Shown here: positions 8,848-17,257 of the stretch, piece by piece
Layout of the letters: each line of letters begins with the position of its first letter
How positions within the stretch are numbered: position 1 is the stretch's first letter
Assembly (NCBI RefSeq): GCF_000828085.3
Contig: NZ_JXCA02000022.1
Span: 478,499 to 518,152, forward strand
Length of the DNA stretch: 39,654 nt
Direction: 5' to 3'
From: Scytonema tolypothrichoides VB-61278
GTDB lineage: Bacteria > Cyanobacteriota > Cyanobacteriia > Cyanobacteriales > Nostocaceae
Notes under the pieces: model-generated
The model's input: the letters and a program-made list of their open reading frames with translations, nothing else
Databases searched by the model: none
Told to the model about the DNA's origin: nothing
Translations under genes and position numbers: made by a program

Positions 8848-9070
8848 ATTTTGGTTCACTTGAGTACAGTCTTTCCTGATTCCGTAGCACCGTGGTTTTG
8901 GTTGGAATCTTGGCACCTTAGCCAACAATCGCTACGAACTTGTGCAAGTCTGTACTCCGTGGGCATTGCCTTGCTGCGCCAGTACGCCCAGGAGGGTTTC
9001 CCTCACTTGGCGTCTGGCGTCCCGTTGTGGCGACTGCGAAACACAGGAAATTTTTTACAGAAGTGGTTTC

Positions 9071-9619
9071 TCAATTATGAGAACCTACCCGATGATTCTC
9101 ATCAAAGCATGAGGTCATCAGTTGTTCATCCAAAAACCACAAACGTTTGTCAATAACGCTAGAGATTTCTGCGTAAAGGTACGCTGTCTCAGCATCCCCC
9201 AAAATAGCAGTACGGTCAATATTCTCCCACAGCAAAGAGGCATAGATGGATAGACGCTCTGCTAGGGATGCTACGTGTTCTTGACTTTGTGTAAGATGAA
9301 AGGGATATTCAGGTAAAACTGAATATTTGACAGCAGACCGAGCTGTTCCTCTGGCTAAACCACCAAGAGTTGTTACTCTCTGGGCAAGCATATCAATGTA
9401 CAACTCCAGTTCAATGGCAATTTCATGAAATAATTCGTGTAAAGAATGAAAGTTCATGCTTTTCACATTCCAACGCGCTTGCCTGAACTGAGTCTTAAGA
9501 TCAATAGTAGTAGCCAGCGTTTGGTTGAGAGTGTCAATAAGTTGCGCTTGAACTTCTAAAGTTGTACTATGGCGAATAGTATCAGGGCGAGTACAGCGAA
9601 GCTTATAATAATCGCTCAT
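9071..9619 (-). CDS. Dps-family ferritin-like protein with an altered ferroxidase site
   Basis: A 182-residue four-helix Dps-like protein. The helix-B signature RWNVKSMNFHSLHELFHEI, then DMLAQRVTTLGGLARGT and the C-terminal EISSVIDKRLWFLDEQL, all match the family. Dps proteins form dodecamers that oxidise and store iron using peroxide and can shield DNA. At the five positions of the usual intersubunit ferroxidase centre (E. coli H51, H63, D67, D78, E82) this protein has R49, H61, H65, D76 and Q80, with identical spacing. Two ligands are retained, one is swapped for histidine, and two are lost or weakened. Iron chemistry is therefore probably different or reduced. Nostoc punctiforme has several Dps paralogues, some reported with histidine-type centres. 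The AraC regulator upstream could control it. Confidence 0.88.
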   Translation of the reverse strand: MSDYYKLRCTRPDTIRHSTTLEVQAQLIDTLNQTLATTIDLKTQFRQARWNVKSMNFHSLHELFHEIAIELELYIDMLAQRVTTLGGLARGTARSAVKYSVLPEYPFHLTQSQEHVASLAERLSIYASLLWENIDRTAILGDAETAYLYAEISSVIDKRLWFLDEQLMTSCFDENHRVGSHN

Positions 9620-9787
9620 ACGCTCTCCTTAATTTCTCCAGGTAAGAAAAGGACGTAGTGGTAAAACGTCCAGCAGTTGTTTGCAAACGTCTCTTTGGAG
9701 ATGCACCGCAATACTCATCACTCTGATGCAATTTCTCCCAACCTCTTGAATTAAGCCGGACTATTTCTGGACGCCACAACAAGAAAT

Positions 9788-9818
9788 GCAGGGGATAAGG
9801 GAGGATGTTATCCCCTGC
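9788..9818. other. Perfect 11-bp hairpin in the Dps/AraC gap (9620-10033)
   Basis: GCAGGGGATAA at 9788-9798 pairs perfectly with TTATCCCCTGC at 9808-9818 around a 9-base loop. It lies between the AraC gene and the Dps gene, both on the minus strand. It could terminate AraC transcription, but no T-run follows on either strand, so it may instead be a regulatory or repeat element. The rest of the 414-base gap shows no gene. Confidence 0.5.
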
Positions 9819-10033
9819 CTCCTTCGATTACAGCAAGAGTTGTTAAATGAACAATCTTGCTGAATTTGAGGGGCAAGAAATGAGTCCTGTGTTTCCAAGG
9901 GGAGTGATTAGGAGAGTCTTCTGGATCGAATACCACTAGCCGAGACTAATAGGGACATTGGTGTTTATTTAAAGGTATATAAAATCCTGATTCCTGCTGT
10001 ATAGAAGATTCTTGCTCTTTTGTAATATTCTTG

Positions 10034-10939
10034 CTATCTTTTTGCACGAATTTGTTTGGGTGTTACTCCCACTACGCGCTTGAAGTGACGTGTGAATTGA
10101 CTTTGGTCAGCAAAACCAACCTGTGAGGCAATCTCAGAAATTTTTAGTTTATTCTGTAGCAGCAGCATCCTAGCACGCTCAATCCGGCAGTGCATCACAT
10201 ATTGGTAGGGAGAAAGCCCAGTAGATTGCTTGAACAAGCGGCAGAAGTGGTACTGACTTATGCCTGCTTCTTGTGCCATAATCCCAAGGAGTAAATTATC
10301 TGCCAAATTGTCGATAATAAATTCGATGACTCGTTGTAACTTATATTTCGGCAATCCTCCTTCATATTCTCGAAGTTTGTGTAATGGTGCAGAATAATGC
10401 TGCAACAAGTGAGCTGATAGCGCAGTTGCCATTGATTCAGCATAAAGGCGGCTAGCCGACCCATCTGATTGCAGTGCTGTCTTAAGGGCAAGCCCAATTT
10501 GATAAATTAAGGGATCAGACTTGGAAAAGTGTGGTATAATCTCTACAACATCCTGATTAACTGAATCACCAGCAATAGTTGAGACAAACTCAGAATTTAA
10601 GCACAAAGCGATAAATTCCGACTCTTGAGAAGAAAATACCTTATGGGTGGTCTGGGGAGGAATAACCGCCACATCGCCAGGCATGCAGGTCTCAGTTTTG
10701 TGGCAATCACCTAGCCATCGCTCCAGACGTAACTGACTACGGAGGCGAATTGCAAGTGTATAATGTGATGCATAATGTTCCGGACTTTCATACTCTGGTT
10801 GAAGGTGATACTCCAGATATAAGTTTTCCCATTTAGCATCGTGGCTAGATAGGAGAGGTCGTCTAGGAAGTACACGCTTGCGAGCTTCTACTCTAGTCAC
10901 ATCAATGGCTAAAGCTTTCTGTTGTGGCATTAATTTCAC
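10034..10939 (-). CDS. AraC-family transcriptional regulator
   Basis: A 301-residue regulator. Residues about 40-120 resemble the N-terminal cupin/sensor half, with GDVAVIPPQTTHKVFSSQES as the sharpest signature. The C-terminal 100 residues hold the double helix-turn-helix of the AraC family: LADNLLLGIMAQEAGISQYHF for the first, then SEIASQVGFADQSQFTRHFK and GVTPKQIRAKR. It should act as a ligand-responsive DNA-binding protein, but the ligand and targets are unknown. The Dps gene is 414 bases downstream on the same strand and is a possible target, by position only. Confidence 0.9.
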   Translation of the reverse strand: MKLMPQQKALAIDVTRVEARKRVLPRRPLLSSHDAKWENLYLEYHLQPEYESPEHYASHYTLAIRLRSQLRLERWLGDCHKTETCMPGDVAVIPPQTTHKVFSSQESEFIALCLNSEFVSTIAGDSVNQDVVEIIPHFSKSDPLIYQIGLALKTALQSDGSASRLYAESMATALSAHLLQHYSAPLHKLREYEGGLPKYKLQRVIEFIIDNLADNLLLGIMAQEAGISQYHFCRLFKQSTGLSPYQYVMHCRIERARMLLLQNKLKISEIASQVGFADQSQFTRHFKRVVGVTPKQIRAKR

Positions 10940-11346
10940 CTCATCTACTGGGCTTTTGCTGTTAATCGTGTTAGAAATGTGTTAACGATGGCTTGTAACC
11001 TGTCCCGTATTTAAAGGGAACAGGGAACAGGGAACAGGGGGATAGTGTTTCTTTCTTGGTTGCAAGCGTGTAACCGGGCTAGTTAAAGCCTCAGAAGTTA
11101 CGCTTATATGGGAACACAATTTTGATCAGCAATTGTACGGGTATATTTTACATATGTTTTCTTTGAAAGCATGATTTGGCTTTAGTTATCGTAAATTAAA
11201 GGGTTTAAGACCCCTATGTCTACAGGTAGTACGCCAGAAGCTAAGCCTAAGGGAAACCCGCCCAGGGCTGTTGCACCTCAGTTTCAGTTGGGGTTTAAAT
11301 CCCCCTATGTAACTGTCTTTTATTTTAAATTTTGTTAGCGCTTTTG
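10940..11346. other. Gene-free gap with heptamer repeat
   Basis: No coding frame is supportable here. The gap holds three tandem AGGGAAC heptamers (11015-11035), the complement of the repeat at 3395-3443. It also holds two related strings, GGGTTTAAGACCCCTATGT near 11201 and GGGGTTTAAATCCCCCTATGT near 11290, which flank a GC-richer segment containing GGGAAACCCGCCCA. These look like debris of intergenic repeats. The end of the gap borders the insertion sequence. Confidence 0.6.
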
Positions 11347-11349
11347 TTA

Positions 11350-12261
11350 GAGGGTGTTTGAAAAGTTTTGAAAGGTCAAATTTTATGCCAGTCGCCTCAC
11401 CATGATCCGGATCATGGCAAGGTAGATAAATGTCTCCGATGTTTCCGGCAATAACTCATAGTCTCTGACTAATCGCCGACACCCCATCAGCCAACCGAAA
11501 GTGCGCTCCACCACCCAACGTTTTTTGAGCAACGTGAAACCTTTGGTTTGCTGCGGTCGCAGCACCACCAGCACAACCCAACGGCAAAAGTCCATCACCC
11601 ACTGCATGAACGGCTCACCATCAAAGCCGCCATCCACCCAGAGGGTTGTCAAACGAGATACCTGCTTGCTAGAGTGTTTGACCCGCTTGAGAACTTGTTT
11701 GCCCCCTTCACGCTCACCCACATCGGCAGCCGTGACCAAGACCCGCAAGATTAACCCTAAGGTATCGACCGTCATAAATCGCTTGCGTCCTTTAATTTTC
11801 TTACCCGCATCGTAGCCCACGGATTGACTTACCATCGCCGCACTCTTGACGCTTTGACTGTCGATAATCGCTTCCGATGGACTCGGATGGCGCTCCTGTT
11901 CAATCCGAGTCCACTCTCGCAGACTATCGTGAATTTTCAACCATGCCCCGTCTTTTCGCCAGTTGCGGAAATATGTGTACACTGTCTGCCAAGGGGGAAA
12001 GTCGCCAGGTAACGCTCGCCATCGAACTCCTTCTATCAGGACATAGAAGATCCCATTGAGCACTTGCCACATATCCACTTCACGGGGGCGACCACCGGGT
12101 TTGGGTTCTGGAATCATGTCACTCAGAAATTCATATTGAACACGGGTCAGGTTGCTGGGGTAAGCTTTACTCATGTTACTCTCTCGGTGCTGTCTACTAA
12201 CTATTCACAGCGTATACTGAGAGAGCTTTTTTACAATTTGTCCGACTTTTCAAACACCCTC
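11350..12261 (-). mobile_element. Complete IS5-family insertion sequence, 912 bp, with TTA target duplication
   Basis: The ends are perfect 16-bp inverted repeats: GAGGGTGTTTGAAAAG at 11350-11365 and CTTTTCAAACACCCTC at 12246-12261. The trinucleotide TTA flanks both sides (11347-11349 and 12262-12264), as expected for the 3-bp TNA duplications of the IS427/IS1031 groups of IS5. One intact transposase gene fills the element on the minus strand. Intact ends, target duplication and open frame suggest a recent and possibly active insertion. Confidence 0.93.
11383..12174 (-). CDS. IS5-family DDE transposase
   Basis: A 263-residue transposase in a single frame. The N-terminal part (LTRVQYEFLSDMIPEPKPGG, then LNGIFYVLIEGVRWRALP) is the typical DUF4096-like DNA-binding region. 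The DDE triad is at D105 (IIDSQSVKS), D181 (LWVDGGFDG) and E223 (RWVVERTFGWL). It cuts and rejoins the element ends at 11350 and 12261. Many IS5 relatives split the gene by a programmed frameshift, but this one is continuous. It starts about 87 bases inside the right inverted repeat. Confidence 0.95.
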   Translation of the reverse strand: MSKAYPSNLTRVQYEFLSDMIPEPKPGGRPREVDMWQVLNGIFYVLIEGVRWRALPGDFPPWQTVYTYFRNWRKDGAWLKIHDSLREWTRIEQERHPSPSEAIIDSQSVKSAAMVSQSVGYDAGKKIKGRKRFMTVDTLGLILRVLVTAADVGEREGGKQVLKRVKHSSKQVSRLTTLWVDGGFDGEPFMQWVMDFCRWVVLVVLRPQQTKGFTLLKKRWVVERTFGWLMGCRRLVRDYELLPETSETFIYLAMIRIMVRRLA

Positions 12262-12264
12262 TTA

Positions 12265-13060
12265 GCGCAGCGTGCCCTCTTGGCATATTTTGAATTTTGA
12301 ATTGTTATGAGTCCTGTGTCGTGACAAACAACTAGTCAGTCATAACAAGAAAATTCGCAATTCAAATTCGTCACAACTGACAAACAAAGTTGCAACCCTT
12401 CGACTATGCTCAGGGTGAACCGTTTTTTTCTTAAACGCAAGATAACGGAAATGTCTCCCTTGCTAAGGAAATTAGCTCAAGGTTAGATACCGACAATATC
12501 TTGTTGCTTTGAGTAATACTTATCATTACCATTGACACAACATATTATGAAAGTATTTGTTGCAAATACTAATTTAACTATATAGTTCCACATTCAGCAC
12601 CTTGAACAATTAAACAGCACAATTACTTAATAACTGTCCTTTCTAGAGTCATTAATTATGCTTAATTACTGAAAAAAATGTTATTTGAGATACACTTTTT
12701 CATTTTTTTGAGTATTTTAGATAGTATTTTTGCATCTTTAAAAACAGTAAAAACCGATAGTACCAGTTGAGGGTGCATCGATATGCGATAAATATATTTA
12801 CAAAAAAAGTAGATATGAAAAATGATGAACCGGAGTACCTGCCGGGGCAACATACGAGCGAGTGTTATCCAAGCTTCCCTCCTTTAGTCGCTGTCAGCTA
12901 AAAAAACTGTTAGTTTTGCACAATTCCAGGGAAATATATCAACGTACTTCTGTTGATTGTCGAGAAAGCTATGCGAAGTTCCTTAGCAGCCAAAAGCTTA
13001 TATCGCTTCGATGACAAAGCGCACGACAAGCGAAGTTTTCTTGTTAGATTTTCCAATTGT
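12265..13060. other. AT-rich gene-free gap upstream of the secretin gene
   Basis: About 800 bases without a credible gene. Near 12398 there is the string CCTTCGACTATGCTCAGGGT, which resembles a dispersed intergenic repeat. The rest is AT-rich. The open frames are short, of low complexity and without ribosome-binding sites. The length suggests a long 5' regulatory region for the secretin gene, but no specific operator can be named. Confidence 0.5.
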
Positions 13061-13072
13061 GAGGAATAAACT

Positions 13073-15232
13073 GTGAAACAGCTTCACGCTAGTGCTAGTA
13101 GTTTTGTATTAGGTGCCACTGCAATGATAGTTTTCGCAGTTCAACCAGTATGGGCAGAGACTACTCAAATTACTGGAGTGCAGCTAAGTCCAGTTGATGC
13201 TGGAATTAACGTCATATTGAAAACTGCTTTGAGTTCGCGCCCACAAATTTTTACGACAAAAAAAGGTCATGCTTTAGTCGTAGATATTATTGACACTCAA
13301 TTACGTCTACCAAAAGGAAATAGTCTCCGCCAAGATAAGCCTGTTCCAGGAATTGCCTCAGTGACAATTCATCAGCTTGATGCAAATAGCATTCAGGTAA
13401 TAGTCACTGGAACCACCAGCGCCCCTAACACTCAACCTGTGGTGCAACAGCACAATCAAATTATTCTCAACTTTAGCTCAACACAGGAAACACAGGCGAC
13501 GGCTACACCACAAGCGATACCAATACAAACTGCACCTTCTGTTTCCGGCTTACCTCAACCTAGTCAAAAGCCAGATGTTACACCTACACAACCAACAGAA
13601 CCCAGTTTAGACACGACGAACCAAACTCCGCCTATTTTGGCAAAAGCGATCGCACCACCAGTAGGTGATATTGCTGTCTCCAATTTCGATGCTTCTTTTA
13701 GCAACATTGACTTGGGAACTCAAGAACGGGTGTCTCGCTTGGTATTGCGAGAAGCGCCGGTACGCGAGGTTTTGTCACTGCTGACTCGTGCTGCTAATCT
13801 TAACTTGGTTTTTGCGGGAAAAGAGACACCAGAGGAAGCTTCTTCTGGACAGCAAAGTACTACTAGTAGGAGTGAGGAACCAACAATTTCGCTGGAAATC
13901 AAAAACGAATCAGTGCAAGATGTTTTTAACTATATCTTGCGCCTGAGTAATCTTGAAGCAAACCGCAGGGGACGGACAATTTTTGTTGGAACAAAATTGC
14001 CTAATACCATTCGTGACGTCATTGTACGCAGTGTGCGACTCAATCAGGCAAAGGTGGACACAGCGTTAAATTTTTTGGTTGGTTTAGGAGCAGAAAGTGC
14101 AGTCAGCCGCGAACGTCAAGTGACTAGTGTCAACGCACTAGCTGTGGGTTCTACAGTTAACCCTGTCACACAAAGCCAGACGACAACAGAAACTAAAATT
14201 GAACGTTTAAGTGTTGATGACTCCAAATATTTAACACCCTTACTTCGAGGTTTACAAGCACTAGGAGACGAACGCACCAATTCCATTACTTTAATTGGTT
14301 CTGCCAAACAAGTTGAAATGGCGACATCTCAACTGACTCAGCTTGATATCCGCCGCCGGCAAGTGGTTGTTAATGTCAAAATTGTCGATGTTAATCTACA
14401 GAACACAAAAAACTTTAACACGAGCTTCTCGTTTGGCATAGGCAATAACTTCTTTGCTAATGATGGCGGTGCTGCAGTTCTAAATTTTGGCGGTTCTAGA
14501 CCAGCTACAAGTTCTGAAGTGAGTGGAAGTGTGTCTAGTTCTCCAACAATCAATAACCCTTTACCAGAAAATCCGCTTAAGTTTCCTAGACGTTTGCTTG
14601 TTAATTTGCAAGCTCAGGTACAAAATGGTAATGCTAAGATTTTGACTGACCCCACTTTAATTGTTCAAGAAGGTCAAAGCGCCAGTGTTAACCTGACTCA
14701 GGAAGTCGTAGGTAATATCAAAAGGCAAATCATTCGCGATCGCAATCTTGCTGCGGAAACGATTACAGCTGACAAAGAACAAGTTGGTTTAACCTTGGCT
14801 GTCAAAATCGAGCGGATTGATGACAATGGTTTTGTATCTCTCTCTGTAGCCCCCACTATTGCAGCTCCTCAAGCCCCAGCTGAGATTAATTTGGGTTCCA
14901 GTGGTAGCCAAAGAATATTTTTGGTTTCTAAGCGTGCTCTTAATTCTGGCTTAATTCGCCTGCGTGACGGTCAAACGCTCATTTTGAGTGGTATTATCCA
15001 AGATTCAGACCGAGTAAATCTCTCTAAAGTTCCCATCTTGGGTGATATTCCGCTTCTTGGCTCACTCTTTAGAAGAACAAACAAAATTAACGAACGTAAT
15101 GAGGTGATTGTATTGCTAACGCCTCAAATTTTGGATGACTCAGAGGGTTCCTCTTTTGGTTATAACTACAACCCTAGCCCGCAAGTGCGGCAAATGCTAG
15201 AACGTGGTGGTTTACAGGTGCCGAAGCGTTAG
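13073..15232 (+). CDS. AMIN-domain secretin, PilQ-like (type IV pilus outer-membrane channel)
   Basis: A 719-residue secretin. A signal peptide ends near VWA-ET (residue 28). An AMIN domain (about 32-130, ITGVQLSPVDAGINVILKTA) that binds peptidoglycan follows, then a proline/threonine-rich linker, N-domains (SRLVLREAPVREVLSLLTRA and later LDIRRRQVVVNVKIVDVN), and the secretin core with ending SKVPILGDIPLLGSLFRR and VIVLLTPQIL. Secretins form multimeric outer-membrane pores; PilQ passes the type IV pilus and takes part in DNA uptake. The GTG start is preceded by GAGGA at 13061. The usual upstream pilM-pilN-pilO genes are absent, so this may be a second secretin or a separated pilQ. Confidence 0.88.
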   Translation: MKQLHASASSFVLGATAMIVFAVQPVWAETTQITGVQLSPVDAGINVILKTALSSRPQIFTTKKGHALVVDIIDTQLRLPKGNSLRQDKPVPGIASVTIHQLDANSIQVIVTGTTSAPNTQPVVQQHNQIILNFSSTQETQATATPQAIPIQTAPSVSGLPQPSQKPDVTPTQPTEPSLDTTNQTPPILAKAIAPPVGDIAVSNFDASFSNIDLGTQERVSRLVLREAPVREVLSLLTRAANLNLVFAGKETPEEASSGQQSTTSRSEEPTISLEIKNESVQDVFNYILRLSNLEANRRGRTIFVGTKLPNTIRDVIVRSVRLNQAKVDTALNFLVGLGAESAVSRERQVTSVNALAVGSTVNPVTQSQTTTETKIERLSVDDSKYLTPLLRGLQALGDERTNSITLIGSAKQVEMATSQLTQLDIRRRQVVVNVKIVDVNLQNTKNFNTSFSFGIGNNFFANDGGAAVLNFGGSRPATSSEVSGSVSSSPTINNPLPENPLKFPRRLLVNLQAQVQNGNAKILTDPTLIVQEGQSASVNLTQEVVGNIKRQIIRDRNLAAETITADKEQVGLTLAVKIERIDDNGFVSLSVAPTIAAPQAPAEINLGSSGSQRIFLVSKRALNSGLIRLRDGQTLILSGIIQDSDRVNLSKVPILGDIPLLGSLFRRTNKINERNEVIVLLTPQILDDSEGSSFGYNYNPSPQVRQMLERGGLQVPKR

Positions 15233-15244
15233 GCTTGTCAACTA

Positions 15245-15275
15245 CCCACACTGACTGAGTACAGTACAGTGTGGG
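15245..15275 (+). terminator. Hairpin after the secretin gene
   Basis: CCCACACTG (15245-15253) pairs perfectly with CAGTGTGGG (15267-15275) around a 13-base loop, 12 bases after the secretin stop codon. Its position suits a transcription terminator, but there is no clear T-run after the stem, so it may act only as a 3' stabilising structure. Confidence 0.45.
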
Positions 15276-15430
15276 CTTGAAAGAACCAGCTTTCAACGCA
15301 AGAGATAACTATGCCCATAAGACTTGTTTTGCTACAGACTACCGAATATTTCCCTAGTTCGGGCTATCTCTAAACTTACTGGTTGTAAGTGCTTGTAGAA
15401 AGGACATGTTACACAAGTTGGGCTAACTGA

Positions 15431-15545
15431 GATCTTGCACCATTCTCAATAATCGGGAGGCTAAGCCTCCCAACCCTGGTTCCCAGGCTGAGCCTGGGAA
15501 CCAGATATCGAGGCTCTGCCTCGTTGTTGATACTGGTGCAAGATC
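15431..15545. repeat. Nested palindrome: outer inverted repeat enclosing three hairpins
   Basis: GATCTTGCACCA (15431-15442) and its perfect complement TGGTGCAAGATC (15534-15545) enclose three stems: GGGAGG/CCTCCC at 15455-15471, a perfect 14-bp stem with a one-base centre at 15476-15504, and CGAGGC/GCCTCG at 15509-15523. The whole segment could fold as a four-way multibranched RNA or DNA structure. It looks like a small non-autonomous mobile element. It ends 44 bases before the iscB relic, the place where an omega-RNA gene would lie, which is an alternative reading. Confidence 0.75.
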
Positions 15546-15589
15546 TGAGGCTAAGGGACTTATTACTTTTTCACGAGAGGATTATCTCC

Positions 15590-15902
15590 ATGATTCGTGT
15601 TCCAGTACTAGATAAAAACGGCACACCCAAAATGCCAACTTCATTTTGAAAACCCAGTTTCAGGCGTTCCAGGCAACAGAAAACGAAAAGGCGGAACAAT
15701 TACCCCGTTTGGCTTTAGGTCTGGTGATTTAGTTAAAGCCGAAAAAGCAGGAAAGTCTTATATCAGTTGGATTGGCGGTTACACCAAAACCGAGAAAACT
15801 AAGAACGTTTCAGTTTACGACCACAACTGGTACAGGCTAGGACAGTTCAGTCCATCCAAAGTGCATTTAATTAAACGGAGCAGATTATGCGTCGCAGTAT
15901 AG
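15590..15902 (+). pseudogene. iscB: iscB relic with the central part deleted
   Basis: The frame opens with MIRVPVLDKNGTPKMPTS, which matches the PLMP-containing N-terminus of IscB (RRXRR family, RuvC/HNH nucleases related to Cas9), then stops. About 25 bases on, another frame resumes with KRKGGTITPFGFRSGDLVKA, SYISWIGGY and FSPSKVHLIKRSSRLCVA up to a stop at 15902, matching the C-terminal domain. The RuvC and HNH domains are entirely missing, so the product cannot be a nuclease. IscB normally uses an omega-RNA encoded just upstream of the gene. The assignment rests on recognising the N-terminal and C-terminal motifs in the right order. Confidence 0.7.
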
Positions 15903-15996
15903 GAGATTGGGACATTCCTCCCAACACCGAATCAATAGATAAGGTGTGGGACTCCTGCCCGGTTTAGTTGAAGAGGTGGGAGTAGACGTTGATTTT

Positions 15997-16100
15997 ACCC
16001 CACCCCTTAATCCCCTCCCCGAGTTCGCGGGGAACTCACCGCTCCCCTCTGGGGATTAGGGGCTCTGAGGTTTTGGCGTTAGACAAAACCGGGGTGGGGT
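15997..16100. repeat. MITE-like palindromic element, 104 bp
   Basis: Perfect 10-bp terminal inverted repeats, ACCCCACCCC (15997-16006) and GGGGTGGGGT (16091-16100), enclose further inverted pairs: TAATCCCC (16008-16015) with GGGGATTA (16051-16058), GAGTTC/GAACTC (16021-16037), and GGTTTTG/CAAAACC (16069-16090). There is no coding content. The rest of the 15903-16312 gap is non-coding. Confidence 0.7.
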
Positions 16101-16312
16101 CGAGCGACAATTGCGGCCAACCATCAGACCATGATGTAACATCATTTAAGGAAATACCTCTGACTCGCTATGCTCAAATTCCCCTACAGGGTATGGAGAT
16201 ATTCTGATTACTATGTTCAAAGATTGTGCGTTCTTTTTAAAAACACAAGTCTTTGCCGTAAAAATACAACTTAATTGAGCGATAATGGTATACAGAGGTC
16301 ATTGTACTTGAG

Positions 16313-16519
16313 ATGTCGTTAACCACTTCTGCTTGTTGTGCTGTTAGTCTTAGTCAACAACAAGAGCAAAACAATTATCACCATAAAACACAGTGTGATG
16401 AAATGCAATGTGTTGATACTGCAGTTGACAATTGCAAGAGTACGTCTAAAAATTGCACTGTTGTGGAAAATGGTCGTGTCGTTGTTAAATCAGCACAAAA
16501 CCCTAATACCAATTCTTAA
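16313..16519 (+). CDS. Possible small cysteine-rich protein
   Basis: A 68-residue frame with six cysteines (ACC near the start, QCDEMQC, DNCK, KNC) and a polar, asparagine/glutamine-rich composition. I do not recognise a family. An AGAGG stretch about 15 bases upstream is a weak ribosome-binding site, and a TATACA box lies about 30 bases before the ATG. It ends 48 bases before the uracil-DNA glycosylase gene on the same strand, so it could be a leader gene or simply its 5' region. An overlapping frame of similar length has no better support. Confidence 0.3.
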   Translation: MSLTTSACCAVSLSQQQEQNNYHHKTQCDEMQCVDTAVDNCKSTSKNCTVVENGRVVVKSAQNPNTNS

Positions 16520-16567
16520 TTCAATCCGCTATATTGAGCGAAATTCCCGTACCCCCTAATATTCTTG

Positions 16568-17257
16568 ATGAGCAACGAACAACAACTCAGTCTCTTCGAG
16601 GACTCAAACCTTGACTCGAATGACCAAAAAGAGCTGATTCCTAAAGACGCGAAAATTCCCATTCCTCCCGGAACCTATGCCAATATGACTGAATTGGCAC
16701 AGCATTGCAACCAGTGTTACCGTTGTGGTTTGGGAAATACACGTACTCATGCTGTTGTTGGAAGGGGTGATCTTAAAGCAGCAATTATGGTTGTGGGGGA
16801 AGCACCAGGTCAAACTGAAGACGAAACTGGCTTACCCTTTGTTGGCAAGGCAGGGCAGCTGTTAGAGAAGATTTTCGCCTCAGTTAAATTAGATACTCAA
16901 ACTGACGTTTATATCTGTAATATCAACAAGTGCAGACCTCCTGATAACCGAGTTCCTACGACTGAAGAGATGGAAGCTTGCAAGCCTTATTTATTGGAAC
17001 AAATTCGCCTGGTTGATCCAAAAATTATTCTTTTTGCAGGTGCAACGGCTTTTAAAGGATTAACTGGTGATAAGCGGGCAATTTCCAAAATTCGTGGACA
17101 GTGGATCGAGTGGGATGGGCGTTTGTGTATGCCAATTTTTCACCCGTCTTATTTGCTACGTAACCAATCCCGTGAAGTCGGCAAGCCTAAGTGGTTAACG
17201 TGGCAGGATATACAAGCAGTGCGTGCTAAGTTTGATGAAATTCAGAAAAACCAGTAA
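16568..17257 (+). CDS. Uracil-DNA glycosylase, family 4 (iron-sulfur)
   Basis: A 229-residue protein that removes uracil from DNA in base excision repair. Motif A is GEAPGQTEDETGLPFVG (78-94) and the C-terminal HPSYLLR motif is intact. Cysteines C50, C53, C122 and C138 have the spacing of the four ligands of a [4Fe-4S] cluster, diagnostic of families 4 and 5; GEAPG-ED favours family 4. I use the ATG at 16568; a TTG one codon earlier adds nothing. It is longer at the N-terminus than the minimal enzyme by about 35 residues (QQLSLFEDSNLDSNDQ), which includes a QLSLF segment that resembles a sliding-clamp binding motif. Confidence 0.92.
   Translation: MSNEQQLSLFEDSNLDSNDQKELIPKDAKIPIPPGTYANMTELAQHCNQCYRCGLGNTRTHAVVGRGDLKAAIMVVGEAPGQTEDETGLPFVGKAGQLLEKIFASVKLDTQTDVYICNINKCRPPDNRVPTTEEMEACKPYLLEQIRLVDPKIILFAGATAFKGLTGDKRAISKIRGQWIEWDGRLCMPIFHPSYLLRNQSREVGKPKWLTWQDIQAVRAKFDEIQKNQ

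Noticed and set aside
8851-9156. 101-codon plus-strand frame after DUF2993
   Set aside because: It overlaps the end of the Dps gene in antisense, has no ribosome-binding site, and runs through a repeat-type spacer.
11501-11815. Plus-strand frames inside the IS element
   Set aside because: Antisense shadows of the transposase gene, without features of their own.
12662-12853. 63-codon minus-strand frame in the AT-rich gap
   Set aside because: Low-complexity composition rich in Phe, Ile and Lys, no ribosome-binding site and no recognisable motif.
15989-16207. 72-codon frame in the gap after the iscB relic
   Set aside because: Lies almost entirely in the palindromic element at 15997-16100; its composition is that of the repeat.
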